Source of the DNA: Zygnema circumcarinatum
Taxonomy: Eukaryota; Streptophyta; Zygnematophyceae; Zygnematales; Zygnemataceae
NCBI GenBank assembly: GCA_037447605.1
Contig: CM074808.1
Location: forward strand, 1,821,008-1,885,007
Direction of reading: 5' to 3'
Length of the DNA: 64,000 nucleotides
This document shows positions 25,301-36,314 of the stretch, piece after piece. The notes beneath the pieces are model-generated. The model worked only from the letters and a program-made list of their open reading frames with translations, ran no database searches and was not told where the DNA came from. The position numbers and the translations under genes were made by a program. Position 1 is the stretch's first letter; every line of letters begins with the position of its first letter.

Positions 25301-26869
25301 GTACTTGGAGCCTGCCAAATTCTGACGTTCTGCCTAGTTTGAACATCGGAAACTGGTGCAACATCTAACCGTGCAATGCTGTTGCTTCCTGTTGGAAGAA
25401 CAGAGGGAACACTATGCAGGCTTCACTCTTGATGCTCAGGACTTCACTCCACTCTTTGCTGCTGCAGTGGCGTGGACCAGCGCCAAAGGTGAACCAAAAG
25501 ACATGAGCAAGTGTAGAAGTGTAACTCTGTTTGTCAATGTTAGGTCAACGCAACCGCACTGGCAACCTTCGCTGTTTCTTTGGTGACGGCTGCAGTGGGG
25601 TCTGTTTCATCGCCATTCTGCGCTCTGTTGACACACACTTATTGCGGGTTTCCATTCACTTCTGATCAACCTCCAAGCATTTCCAGTCCTGACTCTTCTC
25701 CACTCTTTAAAACTGGAAAAGGGTCTGCTCAACCTTGAAACATTTGAGGACAGTTTTAATTATATTATTGAATGGACCCGCGCTCTGGAATGGGAGAAGG
25801 GCAACTTTTGCATGACCCTTATAAATCCTTTTTTCCATTTGTCGCTTATCCTAACGTCATAGAACGAAGGGGGTACAGCTGATTGCCTACTGTTTGCTAT
25901 TGCCGGCGGGCTCCAAATGGGTCCCAGATCTGGCGAGTTACAGCATTGTTTGAAGATGCATTGAACAAGTCTCACGGACAAAGCTTACATGAACAAGTCT
26001 TATATGAAAGTAATTACCTTTGCGAGCACATTAGTTCAATTAAGCCTCTTTTTATCCCAACATTCTCGAGTGGGAGGTGCAGGAGCGAGTGAGCGAGAAG
26101 CTGCGGGTCGGCTGGCCATGGCGGCGTGCCTTGTGGCCCGCGTGCTGCCGCTCGCAACTGAAGCAGAAGTGAAAACGAAACTCGATGGGGCAGCTCGCAA
26201 AGAGCTTCCAAAAGCAATGGAAGTGGTCATGCAGTTTCTGGAGTTTGGACACAAGGTGAGGGGATTGTTAATGGTCTATGTATTGATTATGTCTGGTTGA
26301 TTTTAGGCAGGACTTTTCAAATCCTTTTTTTTCCGAATGGGGGCACAGAGCCAGTCTTTTAGAAGTGGACATGTCTACTGATGGAATGTCCTGTCAATTC
26401 TACACGTCTAGGAACGAGCACAGCCTTGTTGCAGGCTGCATGTGCAGAGGGGGTTACTTGTGCATGTTGCTGTTCTGGAAGACAGTCATTTTGGATGACA
26501 CGGCCTGTCGACGTAATTATGTGCAGGCAAGTGGAGAGGTTGGACCGGAGGCAGAGGAGAAGGATCTGTGGGACATCACCGTTGCGTGTGAGTCTCACTG
26601 CGAGGTCCATAGTGTGACGACTTGGCAAGTTCAAAATAACTATAAAGGAAACTCAAAGAAAGAAAAAGAAAACTTTGTGCCTGGTGGATTGATTGCTTTC
26701 CCGATTCACATTTTTTACTAGCTTATTGTGCGACTTGATCGCACGGGAAAAAGTAATGCAGACTCTGTTGTTTGATGATGCAGCTTGTATAGACGCTCTA
26801 CCTAACTGGCCTTCGCTGAGACGAGGCCTTGAAAAGACGCAGTGGTGGCCTCGCCTTGCCCAGCGGTGA
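19331..26869 (+). CDS. NCDN: Neurochondrin-family helical-repeat protein
   Basis: Plants carry one neurochondrin homologue of poorly known function; in animals it is a cytosolic neuronal protein. Exons: 19331-19351, 19416-19635, 19849-20017, 20229-20365, 20560-20663, 20798-20896, 21345-21417, 21574-21694, 22011-22357, 22575-22660, 23136-23191, 23986-24075, 24321-24441, 24745-24864, 25338-25488, 26077-26255, 26527-26587, 26784-26869, giving 746 residues in phase. Recognition blocks: RLVGLLLATKFISGDD, FCRVPELAASPEMSEKVPV, LVLVETLRVEVPVLLEDLA, VLACVRVVGRFLAEAPQAH and VQFLLPALLQ. An acidic low-complexity insert lies in the exon at 22011. Exon 1 encodes seven residues and intron 1 is only 64 nt. 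The intron after 23191 starts with GC, not GT. The exon at 20229 could instead begin at 20175, also in phase. Weakly conserved exons after 25000 are less certain. Confidence 0.85.
24897..24962. repeat. CT-rich microsatellite in a neurochondrin intron
   Basis: About 65 bp of (TCTCTCTT)n grading into (TC)n, just after the exon ending at 24864. It is a polypyrimidine tract on the sense strand and likely length-variable. Confidence 0.85.
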
Positions 26870-29273
26870 GTCTGCTTTGTATGGGACCTCAGCTTGAGCC
26901 CCTTTGGAGGGAAGGAGGGGAGGGACCATGCAGCGAGTGCAATGCGCTTCTCGCCATTATTTAGTAGGGGAGGGCATTCGGCTGAAAATGCGAAATGGTT
27001 TACCAACAGTGGTTGATTGTCAGACGTTTTACTATCTTTTCATTTCCAGGACCCTGTTATGACGCTGAATGTTGGCTGATATACGGTGATGGAAATGGTG
27101 CAGGTCTTCAATGCAAGACCGTTTGGGGATGTTGGTGAAAGAAAGGTAATAGCATAGTTGCGTGGCTTCTGCAGGAGATTTGGTTTCTTCTGATGCTGAA
27201 TACTAGTAGCTGTTCAGGTAGATCAGACCCACTGCTAGTTGGTGGGCTCCGGAGTTGTCCTTCTGCCATCCATGTGAATAAGGCATGGGTTTTTTGAGAT
27301 TCCTCGTTAGGATCTGTACATATAATGGCGCTATGTAAAACCAGCAGACCCTTGGAATCAATAAAGAATGTGAGACGCGATAGCCGAACAGGATGGGCCC
27401 CGACGAGGAAGCGCTGCATGAACGTGCATTGCCGCTGGAGTCCTAGAATATATGAATGCTCTGTGCACGTTACGTCATGTCATGTCATGGTCGGACCTTC
27501 TGCATGGCTCCGGAGGAAAGGCTCTCCCTGGTGGAGGGGGGAAATGCCGCTGTGCTCTGTTGGCAGGGGTTCAAAAGCAGGGAAAGAAGAGCCCTCTAAA
27601 CGGTTTAGTGAAGCGGGTGTGCACTGCTTCAACCAGCAGTGTTTGTGCTGCCAATCTGCTTGAGGTCAGGCAGGTGGGGACATTCCTGTCCATTCGGACC
27701 TTAAAGAAATGCTACTTGAAATAACACCACGGCGATACCTGCAGAAATGGGGACGTCCGGGCGAGATGCATTGAATTTTCTCGGTCCAAAGTCGTTCAGA
27801 CATGAGTCACAATATATGGTCTGGTGCTCAATGCAGTGCTTTGTGTTCGCACTTGCTACGATTCGGGTCATGATCACGCGGGATCAGAGGCACATCATGG
27901 GGAAACTAAGTGACTGGTCTACAAGAATCAACAATTGCTTTGGACAAACGAGAAAGATATTCCTTACTTAGAGTTGTCTGTTTAAAAAACAGAAATGCGG
28001 AAATTCAAAGCCGTTTGATTTTGTCCTTCAAACGTGATGCCCAGGAGCCGCATAGCAGTTTCCCAGGAGGTCCTCTCCGAAAATGCCTTAAGCATTTAAC
28101 TTCCCCCTTTTTTTTCTTCTGAATCAATTCCAATCAAATTCAGAGGTTTAGGATCTGCCTACAGCTTCCACCCTATTGCATTGCTGCGGTCAAGAGAGCT
28201 GATCACTGGAAATGAACCCCAAACATCTGGCAAGTTTTTGCACTAGGAAGACATCAAATTCCTTGCTATTCGAAGCCTCAATTAACTGGTATTCTAAGGA
28301 GAAAAAACCTGCTCAGACCCATAATTGAGTGTCGTCCTCCATTCTGCAAGGTCATGCAGCAGTCAACTTGAGGGCATGACTGACTGAAGGAAATAACAAT
28401 TGCATGGTCAGACACACAATGATGAGGTACAACTGGCCACTTTCTTTACTGAAGTAATTCCTTTGAAAATGACAGAGACCTTCGCAAGTCCTGCTTCAGC
28501 AAGAAGCATGGGCATCAGATGTTAACTCTGAGGTTAGCTCAAAAAGTTTATACTTTGCATCTGAAAAGGCATCGATGCATTTACAGATTTCGGTTTAACA
28601 CGGGAAGGGATTATGGTTTTGTAACTGTCTGCCCTTTGGTTGCCTAAGGAAACTTTTCTTCTCTTTGTGTTCGAGCACTTTTTACATCTATCAATCGCCT
28701 GAAAACGCAGCTCTTTTGCCGCAGTCCCACTTTTCTCAACTCGGACAAGCTTCACCGAGTTGAAACTATCCAAACGTTGCTGTCGTGAAAAACAGTATTG
28801 CTTTCCACTGCAAAAGCAATATATGCCAGACACTTTCCGACCTCTTCCCTTGTCTACCCACCCTCCAAACTAAAAATCCCCATCCGGCTTTTCTTCGCTC
28901 CATACCCCTGAGCTTCCAGCTGTTACAGTCCTCTCACCTTACAACCTATCTCCATCATGTATTCCCTTCCTTCGCTTTCACAGATAGCCTACTCACTAGA
29001 CCTTCTTCCAATTCGTTGCGCTCGCTACAGCTTCCAAGACCCCCCCAAAGAAACCTTATAGTAACGCAGTTGAGAAGTGTAGGCCGGGGGATGCTTTAGC
29101 CCTTTTTCAAACTGAACGTCTGCAGCGCCTGCTTTCAAAAGCGTACGTGAATGCGCGTCCATGGCCAGACCCTAGTGCAGAAAAGGTCTGTCAGGCATCA
29201 CACATTATAAGCGAGAATCGACGCCCCTCGTCAGGCGAAGGCGAGGGCTGCTTGAATTGGCATTTTTCTGCCT
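26870..29273. other. Unassigned intergenic DNA (2.4 kb)
   Basis: Contains the neurochondrin 3' UTR on the left and the IBA57-like promoter on the right. A minus-strand ORF at 27108-27419 (103 codons) and overlapping plus-strand ORFs near 27325-27724 match no family I recognise, and I found no splice-linked continuation. No RNA gene or transposon ends are seen. Confidence 0.4.
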
Positions 29274-32200
29274 ATGGCTGCCGCCATCTCTCTCTCTGCC
29301 CTGTGCCAACATCCCCTGGTGTGTCCTGCACGACCTCCAGTTCTCCCTCGTTGCAATGCAGGGCAAGCTGTTGTGAGGTCTGTTATCCCTTGCGGGAAAT
29401 GGAGTGCTGTGAACGCCTGGTCGAGGAGTTGGGACCGGGTGACCAGCAGAGTATGGTCTCGAACGACAGGGAAAGCAGGCAATTTGCAAAGGCTAGTTGT
29501 GAAGGCGTCTGCAGAAGTGGCCATAATTCCACCTTCAATCGACCATGACTTCGCGGTAAGGGCTGTAGTAACCTGGATTATTCGTTTTGAGATGGTTGAG
29601 CAGTCTTTTTGCAGGTATTTCTTTTTTTGAAAATTTTGCAGTATTCTCTGACAGAGATTCTCTGTCCCTGTCCTTTCAACCATCTGCAGGATATTTTGTT
29701 GGACGCGGGTGCCCAGCTGTCGGATGAGGGTGAAGCACTATCCTTTGGAAACGATGAAGAAGCTATCCAGGCGGCCTTGAACGACGTAGCTGTGAGTCCT
29801 TTCTATGTCAATGCAGATAACTGCCGCTCTGCGAACCTTTAAACATTAAGTTTTGGGTTGAGCTCTAATGGGTCCTTGCTGTTGAATTATGCGCAGGTGT
29901 TTGACATGTCTCACTTTGGTAGAATTCGCGGTGAGGTTTGACCACCTTGATCTCTCAAGGTTTTTCAAAGTTCAATAATTGCTGCCACGAATTTGACAAA
30001 CATTGAGACATTGGATTTTTGCGTTGGAGGATATGCAATAAGCTGGGAAATTGAGACAATATTCATAATCTGGACAATATGACTTTGAAAGTCTTGTCTT
30101 TCTTCATGAAGCCATTGCACGAACTTGAAGGCATACGAGGGTGATGGTCATGGTTGGAAACAGTGACTGGGGAAGATCGCATACGTTTCCTTCACAATCA
30201 AAGCACTGCGAACTTCCAGGCGCTTAAACCAGGTCAAGTACGTCTTCGTCGTACCCTTCGTCTTCGTCGTTCGTTCCCCCATGGAGGTTGCACCTTTGAT
30301 ACTGTACATAATTCTGAGTCGATCTGCGTGAGTTTAAAAAAGGTTATGTAGGGGCCTTTGTTGGTGGTGAAAGACTTAAGTTCTCCAACCCGTTATATGG
30401 GCTTGGTCCTACCAAAAATAGCTGAAGGATCTATATTTCCAATGTAATCGTTCAATTGGAGTATGGAGCGTGTTCTACAGTCCCGCTACTTGCGTCAGTC
30501 TATGATCGTTTGTCTTGTAGCAAGCATTCGTGCAAGGAAGGAAAGCTGCCACCAATCTAAACTTGTGGTCAAAGTCATATAGGCCAAGCAGGTCAGACTT
30601 GCAAAGCAGTGTTAGAGAAAGTTAGTTTATGTTTTGAAGTCAGGTGGAACAAACATGTTGTTGAACTTATATGGAGGTCAAGATGATATACAGAAGTCAT
30701 GGCAGGGTACATGTTGGCTCCCAAGTGAGAGCATTTCTCAGTTATTCAATGGTGTTGGTGGGATCACAGGGATGTGATACAGTGTTCATCTCTCCTACAG
30801 CACGGACCATAGATCTTGCCACTGCCTGGGTGATGGTATGTCTCCTAGCCCCTACCTCTAATCTCCTCGCCAACCTTCATGGCTTAAGGACCAGTCGCGT
30901 GGTTGGCTCTGCCCATTGTTCTTTCAGCGGTTTGCAGCCTATTGTTATTGCATGAACTTGATGTGAAGTCATATAGTAGGATTACTTTGCAGGAATAAGT
31001 ACAGAGTTTTGTGCAAGACTGTATGGTCCTCCATTGCTATGTACTATTTTCTTAAATAGGGAACATTTCTCATTTCCTATTTTTTTTTTTCTGCCATGAG
31101 ACGCGAGCAGTGCCACAGTTCGGAGACTCAAACGGGGTATCAAGTACACACCTTCTGGGAATTGGACGAATGGGATTAGTTTTGTCAATATAATTTCGTT
31201 CTTTCTGGGCATCAAAGCTTTTCAACAAAGTCACTACATGCTTAACTTGTTCGAGTATAAACAGAGTCAGGATGAACTAGGTCCATGTATCAAGACTGGC
31301 CTGACTGGCTTGAGGAAGTCTATTTGATACTGCGGAGCTTAGGGAGCAGATAAAGGTGGGCCTATAGCATGGTGACCAAGAGGAGGACATGTTTCTGATC
31401 ACGTTCCAATCAGAATCGTTTTGCTCGATTGTTTTCTTTGGTCGTTGCAGGAGACTGCTGTCGTCCTAACAGTCTCGCCCTCAAAAAAAAGTGAACTTGT
31501 AACTATGCTTGACAGGTCAGTCAATGGTTCACTGGAGTATGGCTTGCAAGCTCCCTATGCAACGCTTTTATTTCATCCCAGTTATTCTGTATCACGTCTC
31601 GCTCCTCGTGTTTCCCGTATCTTGTAGGACACAACTGATTCCTTTAATTCTGGAAATCTGTCTCAGGCAACTAAAGACTCGCCTCATCCGTATGAATTTC
31701 ATTGAATCTATCTTTCGTCCGGGTGTGCAGATTCATATTCTTTGCAGACAAAGTAGAGGTTTCCGACATTTCTGACAAGACTTGTCAGCTCGCCCTGATT
31801 GGACCACGTGCAGATGAGGTGAGCAGCCGATCCGCTGAAGCAAGATGCACCACTACCTTCTTCACCTTACCCTTCGTTCCGTCTTCGTCATTGTTGGTAT
31901 TATGCTAAGCCTTTTATTAGTGAAGTCTACTTATGCTGGTTTCATGACTAGGGATCGTGGGATGATTGCCAGTGCAGATAATAAAGAGTTTCAATATGGG
32001 AAGCCTGGTGGGCAAGCCTTACGGTTCATATGAACATTTCAGTGTATTTCACCTATCCCTACGCTCCGTGAGGATACCCTGTCCTTTGTGTGAGAGAGAT
32101 GAATTCAAGATTGACTCAACTGCAAACTGATATATGAACACGAGTGTTGTATGTCTCTTTGTACTTACCAGCACTTCCAGCAATGCTTCCGGCACGATTG

Positions 32201-34250
32201 ATCCCAAAATGAAGTAACATGTCCTTAAGGACGAGCCATACTTGTCAGTCACGAGCCCCAATGCCCTCTTTCTGAATGCTCTAAGCCTGTTCCCCCCGCA
32301 GGGCGTGGGTGCAGTTGCAGGGTCTGCCCGTGAGTGTCGCAGTGGGCAGCGGTTTGGCTGAGAGCGGCTACTCGCTCCTTTTGGCGCCCGAGGCTGCCGG
32401 GGCGGCCTGGGCGGCCTTTGTGGGGAAGGGGGCCGTCCCCTTGGGGAGCTCGGCGTGGGAGTCTCTGCGCATCCTGCAAGGTGGGGGCAGGCACACCCGC
32501 AGTCACTCGGGTAGAGGACGGTGTGTAGATTAGGGTCACGGAAATAGTGGGTATGCTCAGAACGTTCGGACGGATCTGCATCTGCAGGCTGCTGAATGTG
32601 GGCTTAAGATTAGAGGAAACTCGTTTCTTGCCGTATTCTCGATCTTCGGGTTTGAAGTGCTGAAGGCGAATGCAATGGAGATTGCAAGTAGTTTTTGATT
32701 GCGGATGTGTGCATGTTCGGGAAGGGTGTGATGTCTGTATGTAAAAGGACTTGTTTTGTTTCGTTCGTAGAGTTTCGTTACATTCACCATCACAGTTCAA
32801 TTGTCTGGAAGAGGCCTAGGCAATATGTTGTGAGCTTTGCACATTACAGTCAGCAATTCCCATTACTTCTGTTAAGTGCAAGAGGCAAGATCACTGGCTC
32901 TGATCTTCTGTCGAACTCGAGGTTTGGCCATTTGTGTATTTGCTCTGCAGGACGGCCTGCTCCAGGAAAGGAGCTTACTAACGAATTCAACCCGCTAGAG
33001 GCTGGGCTCTGGAAAACCATATCTACAGACAAAGGTCAGAACTAGCAGCAAACGGAGTCTCATGTGGGTATCCTTTGACAAAGTCCAAGTGGCTGAAGTA
33101 AGATGTGAACGTGACACGCCTGGGGTGCAAAACTAGCGCTTTTGGCTTCATTGAAGTTAAGAAACATTCGGAATTCTTTAAATATAAGAGGTTTCAATGA
33201 TCCAGGGTTAACTGTTCTGAATCGCTGAGCTGAGTTGAGTCTGATAAATCAGCCTGATAATCTTATTTCTTCACATCAATTTTTATTTTAAATGCACACC
33301 CTCCCTCGCTAATACATCCAGTATCGGGTTTGGGGTACACTTCACCTCGTTTCCCGCTCTGTATTCCCTTTTCTTGAAATATAATTCCCAACATGCGCAT
33401 CACTGACAGCCCATGCTGCATGCCCACGGCACCCGCAGGATGCTACATCGGCCAGGAGACGATTGCCCGGCTCATAACGTACAAGGGAGTGAAGCAGCAC
33501 CTGTGGGCCGTGCGTTTGGAGGGGCCCGCAACTCCCGGCGAGGTGGTCACATGTGACGGCGAAAAGGTCAGCGCCGCCGTTTCAATCCAGTAGTAGGGCA
33601 GATGGGCAGCCGAGCCTGCACTCGCTTCCTGACGTTTTCTCATCGTGCCTTTTGGTTTTTCCGTCTCCGGTCTCTGCCGAGAAGGTCAATGTCCAGATTA
33701 TATTTAACCTTTCACCTCGAATTGATCATTATTCTTCTACGAGTAGTTTTTCCAAGTGAAGTCGCCGTTTCTTTAGTTGTTTTTTGGCTTGAACCTTCTC
33801 CTGCCACTATTCTGTATTCAAATTGCATTGGGTCGGCCCCACGCTAAAGCTTCGAGGGCTTTGCTGGTCCAGCTCCCTATTGGACTCTCATGCTCGACGT
33901 CATTGAGATACCGAGCTTAGAAGCGGGCTTGACTGCCTGTTTCTGCAGCTGCTCCTATGCCCACTTATGACCACAGATACTGTCCTCCTTATTTCCATTC
34001 CTATCCAAACATCTCCAAAGCTTCCTCGACTCATGCCCTTGAGAATGAATGCCTCTGTTGGGAGTGCCTGTGTGCCCGTGTGCAGGTGGGCAAGTTGACG
34101 AGCTATGCGCTGGTCGGCGGGCAGCACGTGGGCCTCGCGTACATAAAGAAGCAGAGAGGGGCCGCGGGCGCGCGCGTACAGGTCGGGGCCGCGCCGGCGA
34201 CCCTCGCAGAGGCGCCGTACCTCCTCCTCGCACAGGAGCTGCCGCCGTAG
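29274..34250 (+). CDS. IBA57: Plastid IBA57/COG0354-like folate-binding Fe-S assembly protein
   Basis: Related to IBA57/YgfZ, aminomethyltransferase-fold proteins that use folate and help mature Fe-S enzymes; closest to the chloroplast form encoded by Arabidopsis At1g60990. Exons: 29274-29555, 29690-29791, 29897-29930, 30164-30237, 30770-30835, 31451-31515, 31731-31818, 31978-32043, 32315-32480, 32951-33034, 33439-33566, 34086-34250, giving 439 residues in phase. Residues 1 to about 85 are a transit peptide. Then come VFDMSHFGRIR, RFLHNQSTANF, GCDTVFISPTARTIDLA, FIFFADKVEV, PYGSYEHFS, LTNEFNPLEAGLW and the family signature KGCYIGQET (split across exons 10 and 11). The C-terminal beta-barrel (GKLTSYALVG) ends in PYLLLAQELPP. 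The signature Cys is present, so it looks functional. Confidence 0.93.
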
Positions 34251-34358
34251 GGAATGGGGGGGGGGGGAACTGCTGCACTGCTGCTGCTGCTGCTGTTGCT
34301 GCCGGCAGCCCAGGTCTGGCTCGCTCGCAGAAGGAGCCTTGTGCAGAGGGAGGCAGGC

Positions 34359-34386
34359 AGGGAGGGAGGGAGGGAGGGAGGGAGGG
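34359..34386. repeat. GGGA tetranucleotide microsatellite
   Basis: About seven GGGA units in the presumed 3' UTR of the IBA57-like gene. A degenerate GAAA run follows at about 34428-34456. Confidence 0.85.
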
Positions 34387-35290
34387 GCAGTCTTCTTGAG
34401 ATTATAGTCTGTCTCCTTCTAAAAAAGGAAAGAAAGGAAAAGAAAGAAAGAAAGAAGTTTCATACTAGTTTCATACTTAGATTTCCAAGTCAATGCACGC
34501 TTTCTCGCAAGTATAAATACAAGCACCGAAATATGAAATATGTCTTTCAAGTTTGTTGAACACGCGAACACGCCTTCATCATCGTGAGATCAATGAGATG
34601 AATGAGATCAATGAGCACGAGGTTTGAATTCTCAACATGTCACATCACATGTGTGGATTCCATTTTTTGCTACGTCGGATTCGGGCGATCTGAGGATTCG
34701 ATTGGTGGAGACCCCGATTTTTGCCGTACGACTTTTTCATGCGAGCAGGTCAACGGTGTCCGTACGGTCGGATGGAATTAGTACGGACAAGGCTGACCAC
34801 GGTGGACAAAACTTGACCGGTTTGCGATTTGCCTAGATCCCCGTGTTGGGCCGTGGATGGACCGTACAGGAAACTCGAATTGAACACGGCGGCTGCCTTG
34901 TGGTGGTTCTTTGGCAACTAGAAGCAAGTAATGATGTGGCATGCCAACTGGTTTGGTAAAAAAAAGGATTTGAACTGAGCAAAAACTGGGGGACGATTTC
35001 TCATTTTCTAACTTAAATTGAATTGCATACAGATTTTGTTTTTGAGAAACTTTGATTTTGAAAGGTTATTTTTTCGAACAGCCAAAACCTTTGATTGTTC
35101 GATTTCTCAACCTGTTGGATCTTACGTCGAGCTAAGCGCTTGGCCTTGCTTGCCTGCTTCTGGGGCCGTGTCGTTGCGCCTGAAGTAGCGTTTAGCTCGT
35201 AGTTCCGTTCGTTGGTTCTTAGGTCCTTTGTGAGCGGTTGTTTCCTCGTGGTTCTCCGTGTTGACGTTGTCGATGCACATTATATGTCTC

Positions 35291-35312
35291 GCCATCGTGA
35301 GTTCAATGCCAC
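35291..35312. repeat. Short dispersed repeat copy (GCCATCGTGAG-type)
   Basis: Matches, with one substitution, part of the tandem near-repeats at 57474-57543 and 57610-57680. A weaker relative lies at about 34575-34597. Confidence 0.5.
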
Positions 35313-35552
35313 TTCTGTTTCTCGAACCAATGATCACATGGAGACGTTTCGAAATCACCGTTTTCCACGGAAAGCCATCTTTATGGTGGTCATGGCATGG
35401 GCATGGGCATGGGCAGCATGCATGGTCATGCCCATGTACTCTGCGGCGCGCCCGGGCGCCCTCCCTCCCTCCCCCCGCGGATGGCGCGGCCGTGAGCGTA
35501 AGGACCGGGCCGGGCCGGAGAGAGGGAAGGCGGGAAAGCAGCGAGCAAGCAC

Positions 35553-35598
35553 GAGGGACGGAGGGACGGAGGGACGGAGGGACGGAGGGACGGAGGGA
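35553..35598. repeat. 8-bp minisatellite (GAGGGACG)n
   Basis: Five to six near-perfect tandem copies of an 8-bp unit, in GC-rich DNA upstream of the kinase gene. Confidence 0.9.
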
Positions 35599-35693
35599 GG
35601 CCGCCTCAGTGGATTGCTCTGCTCTGCTCTGCCCAGCCCTCCCGCCACTCTGCGCTGCGCTCGGCCCGTGGCCCCCCCTCCCCCCCGGCAGAG

Positions 35694-35720
35694 GCAGCGG
35701 CAGCGGCAGCGGCAGCGGCA
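35694..35720. repeat. Hexanucleotide (GGCAGC)n run
   Basis: About four and a half GGCAGC units followed by GGAGCA variants, in the same GC-rich leader-like region. Confidence 0.85.
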
Positions 35721-36314
35721 GGAGCAGGAGCAGGCAGGGGAGTCCTGGCGCGCTGCGTCAAATCGTGAGCTTCCCGCCCCGTCGCCGAACGCGGCCTGCG
35801 AGCTTGCTTGCTTGCAGCTGTTCTTGGCCAATTTGCGCGCGCAGTTTATGAAGAGAGGTGTTTGGTCTCTCTTTTTTGCATAGTTCTAGTTGTAGTGCTG
35901 TTTAGATCAGTGTGCAGACAAGGGGAAAATGACTTGATGCGAATGTGGAGGGAGGTGTTAACAAAGGAATGGAGGGGTCTCGAAAGTGATGCGTTTTCAA
36001 AGGAGTTGAGCATGAGACGCAAGAGAGCTGCGTGGAAATAGTTTAAGATGATTACTAGGTAGTGGGTTTTTGAGATGTTTTTTACAAGTTTGATTTTAGG
36101 TGGGGGGAAGAGTTGGTTGTAGGGCCAAGTAACTTAAGGACGAGTCAAAGACAAAAGCTCCTTCCAATTTATTTCATTGGGATTGTCCTTAGCTGGCCTA
36201 TCTCTCCTGAACTTGATTCTAGTAGACTTCATGTTGTAAACGTCAGTTTATGCTTTAGTGGTTAGATATGGCAGTTTATGACACTTGTTCCTGGTTGTTC
36301 GCAGCGGCGTTTAT

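Larger units (their letters stand above)
34251..36314. other. Repeat-rich region: IBA57-like 3' UTR and kinase promoter / 5' leader
   Basis: On the left are a G-run, a CTG-like run (34275-34303), a GGGA tetranucleotide run and a GAAA run, which are 3' UTR-like. 35430-35830 is very GC-rich with minisatellites, resembling a promoter or CpG-rich leader. Its long ORFs are repeat-driven and not credible genes. GCAG ending at 36304 before the kinase start suggests a 5' UTR intron. Confidence 0.45.

Noticed and set aside
25541-25593. Possible neurochondrin exon (VNATALATFAVSLVTAA)
   Set aside because: Inclusion does not fit the phase between the exons at 25338 and 26077, which join directly in frame.
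27108-27419. Minus-strand 103-codon ORF suspected to be retrotransposon-derived
   Set aside because: No recognisable reverse transcriptase, integrase or gag motif, and no flanking LTRs.
32301-32314. Upstream acceptor GCAG at 32300 for the IBA57-like exon
   Set aside because: Using it breaks the phase; the GTGCAG acceptor ending at 32314 gives the family-consistent S-LQGLPVSVAVG junction.
35212-35883. 223-codon plus-strand ORF and overlapping ORFs on both strands
   Set aside because: They are created by GC-rich tandem repeats. There is no family similarity and no splice link to the kinase.
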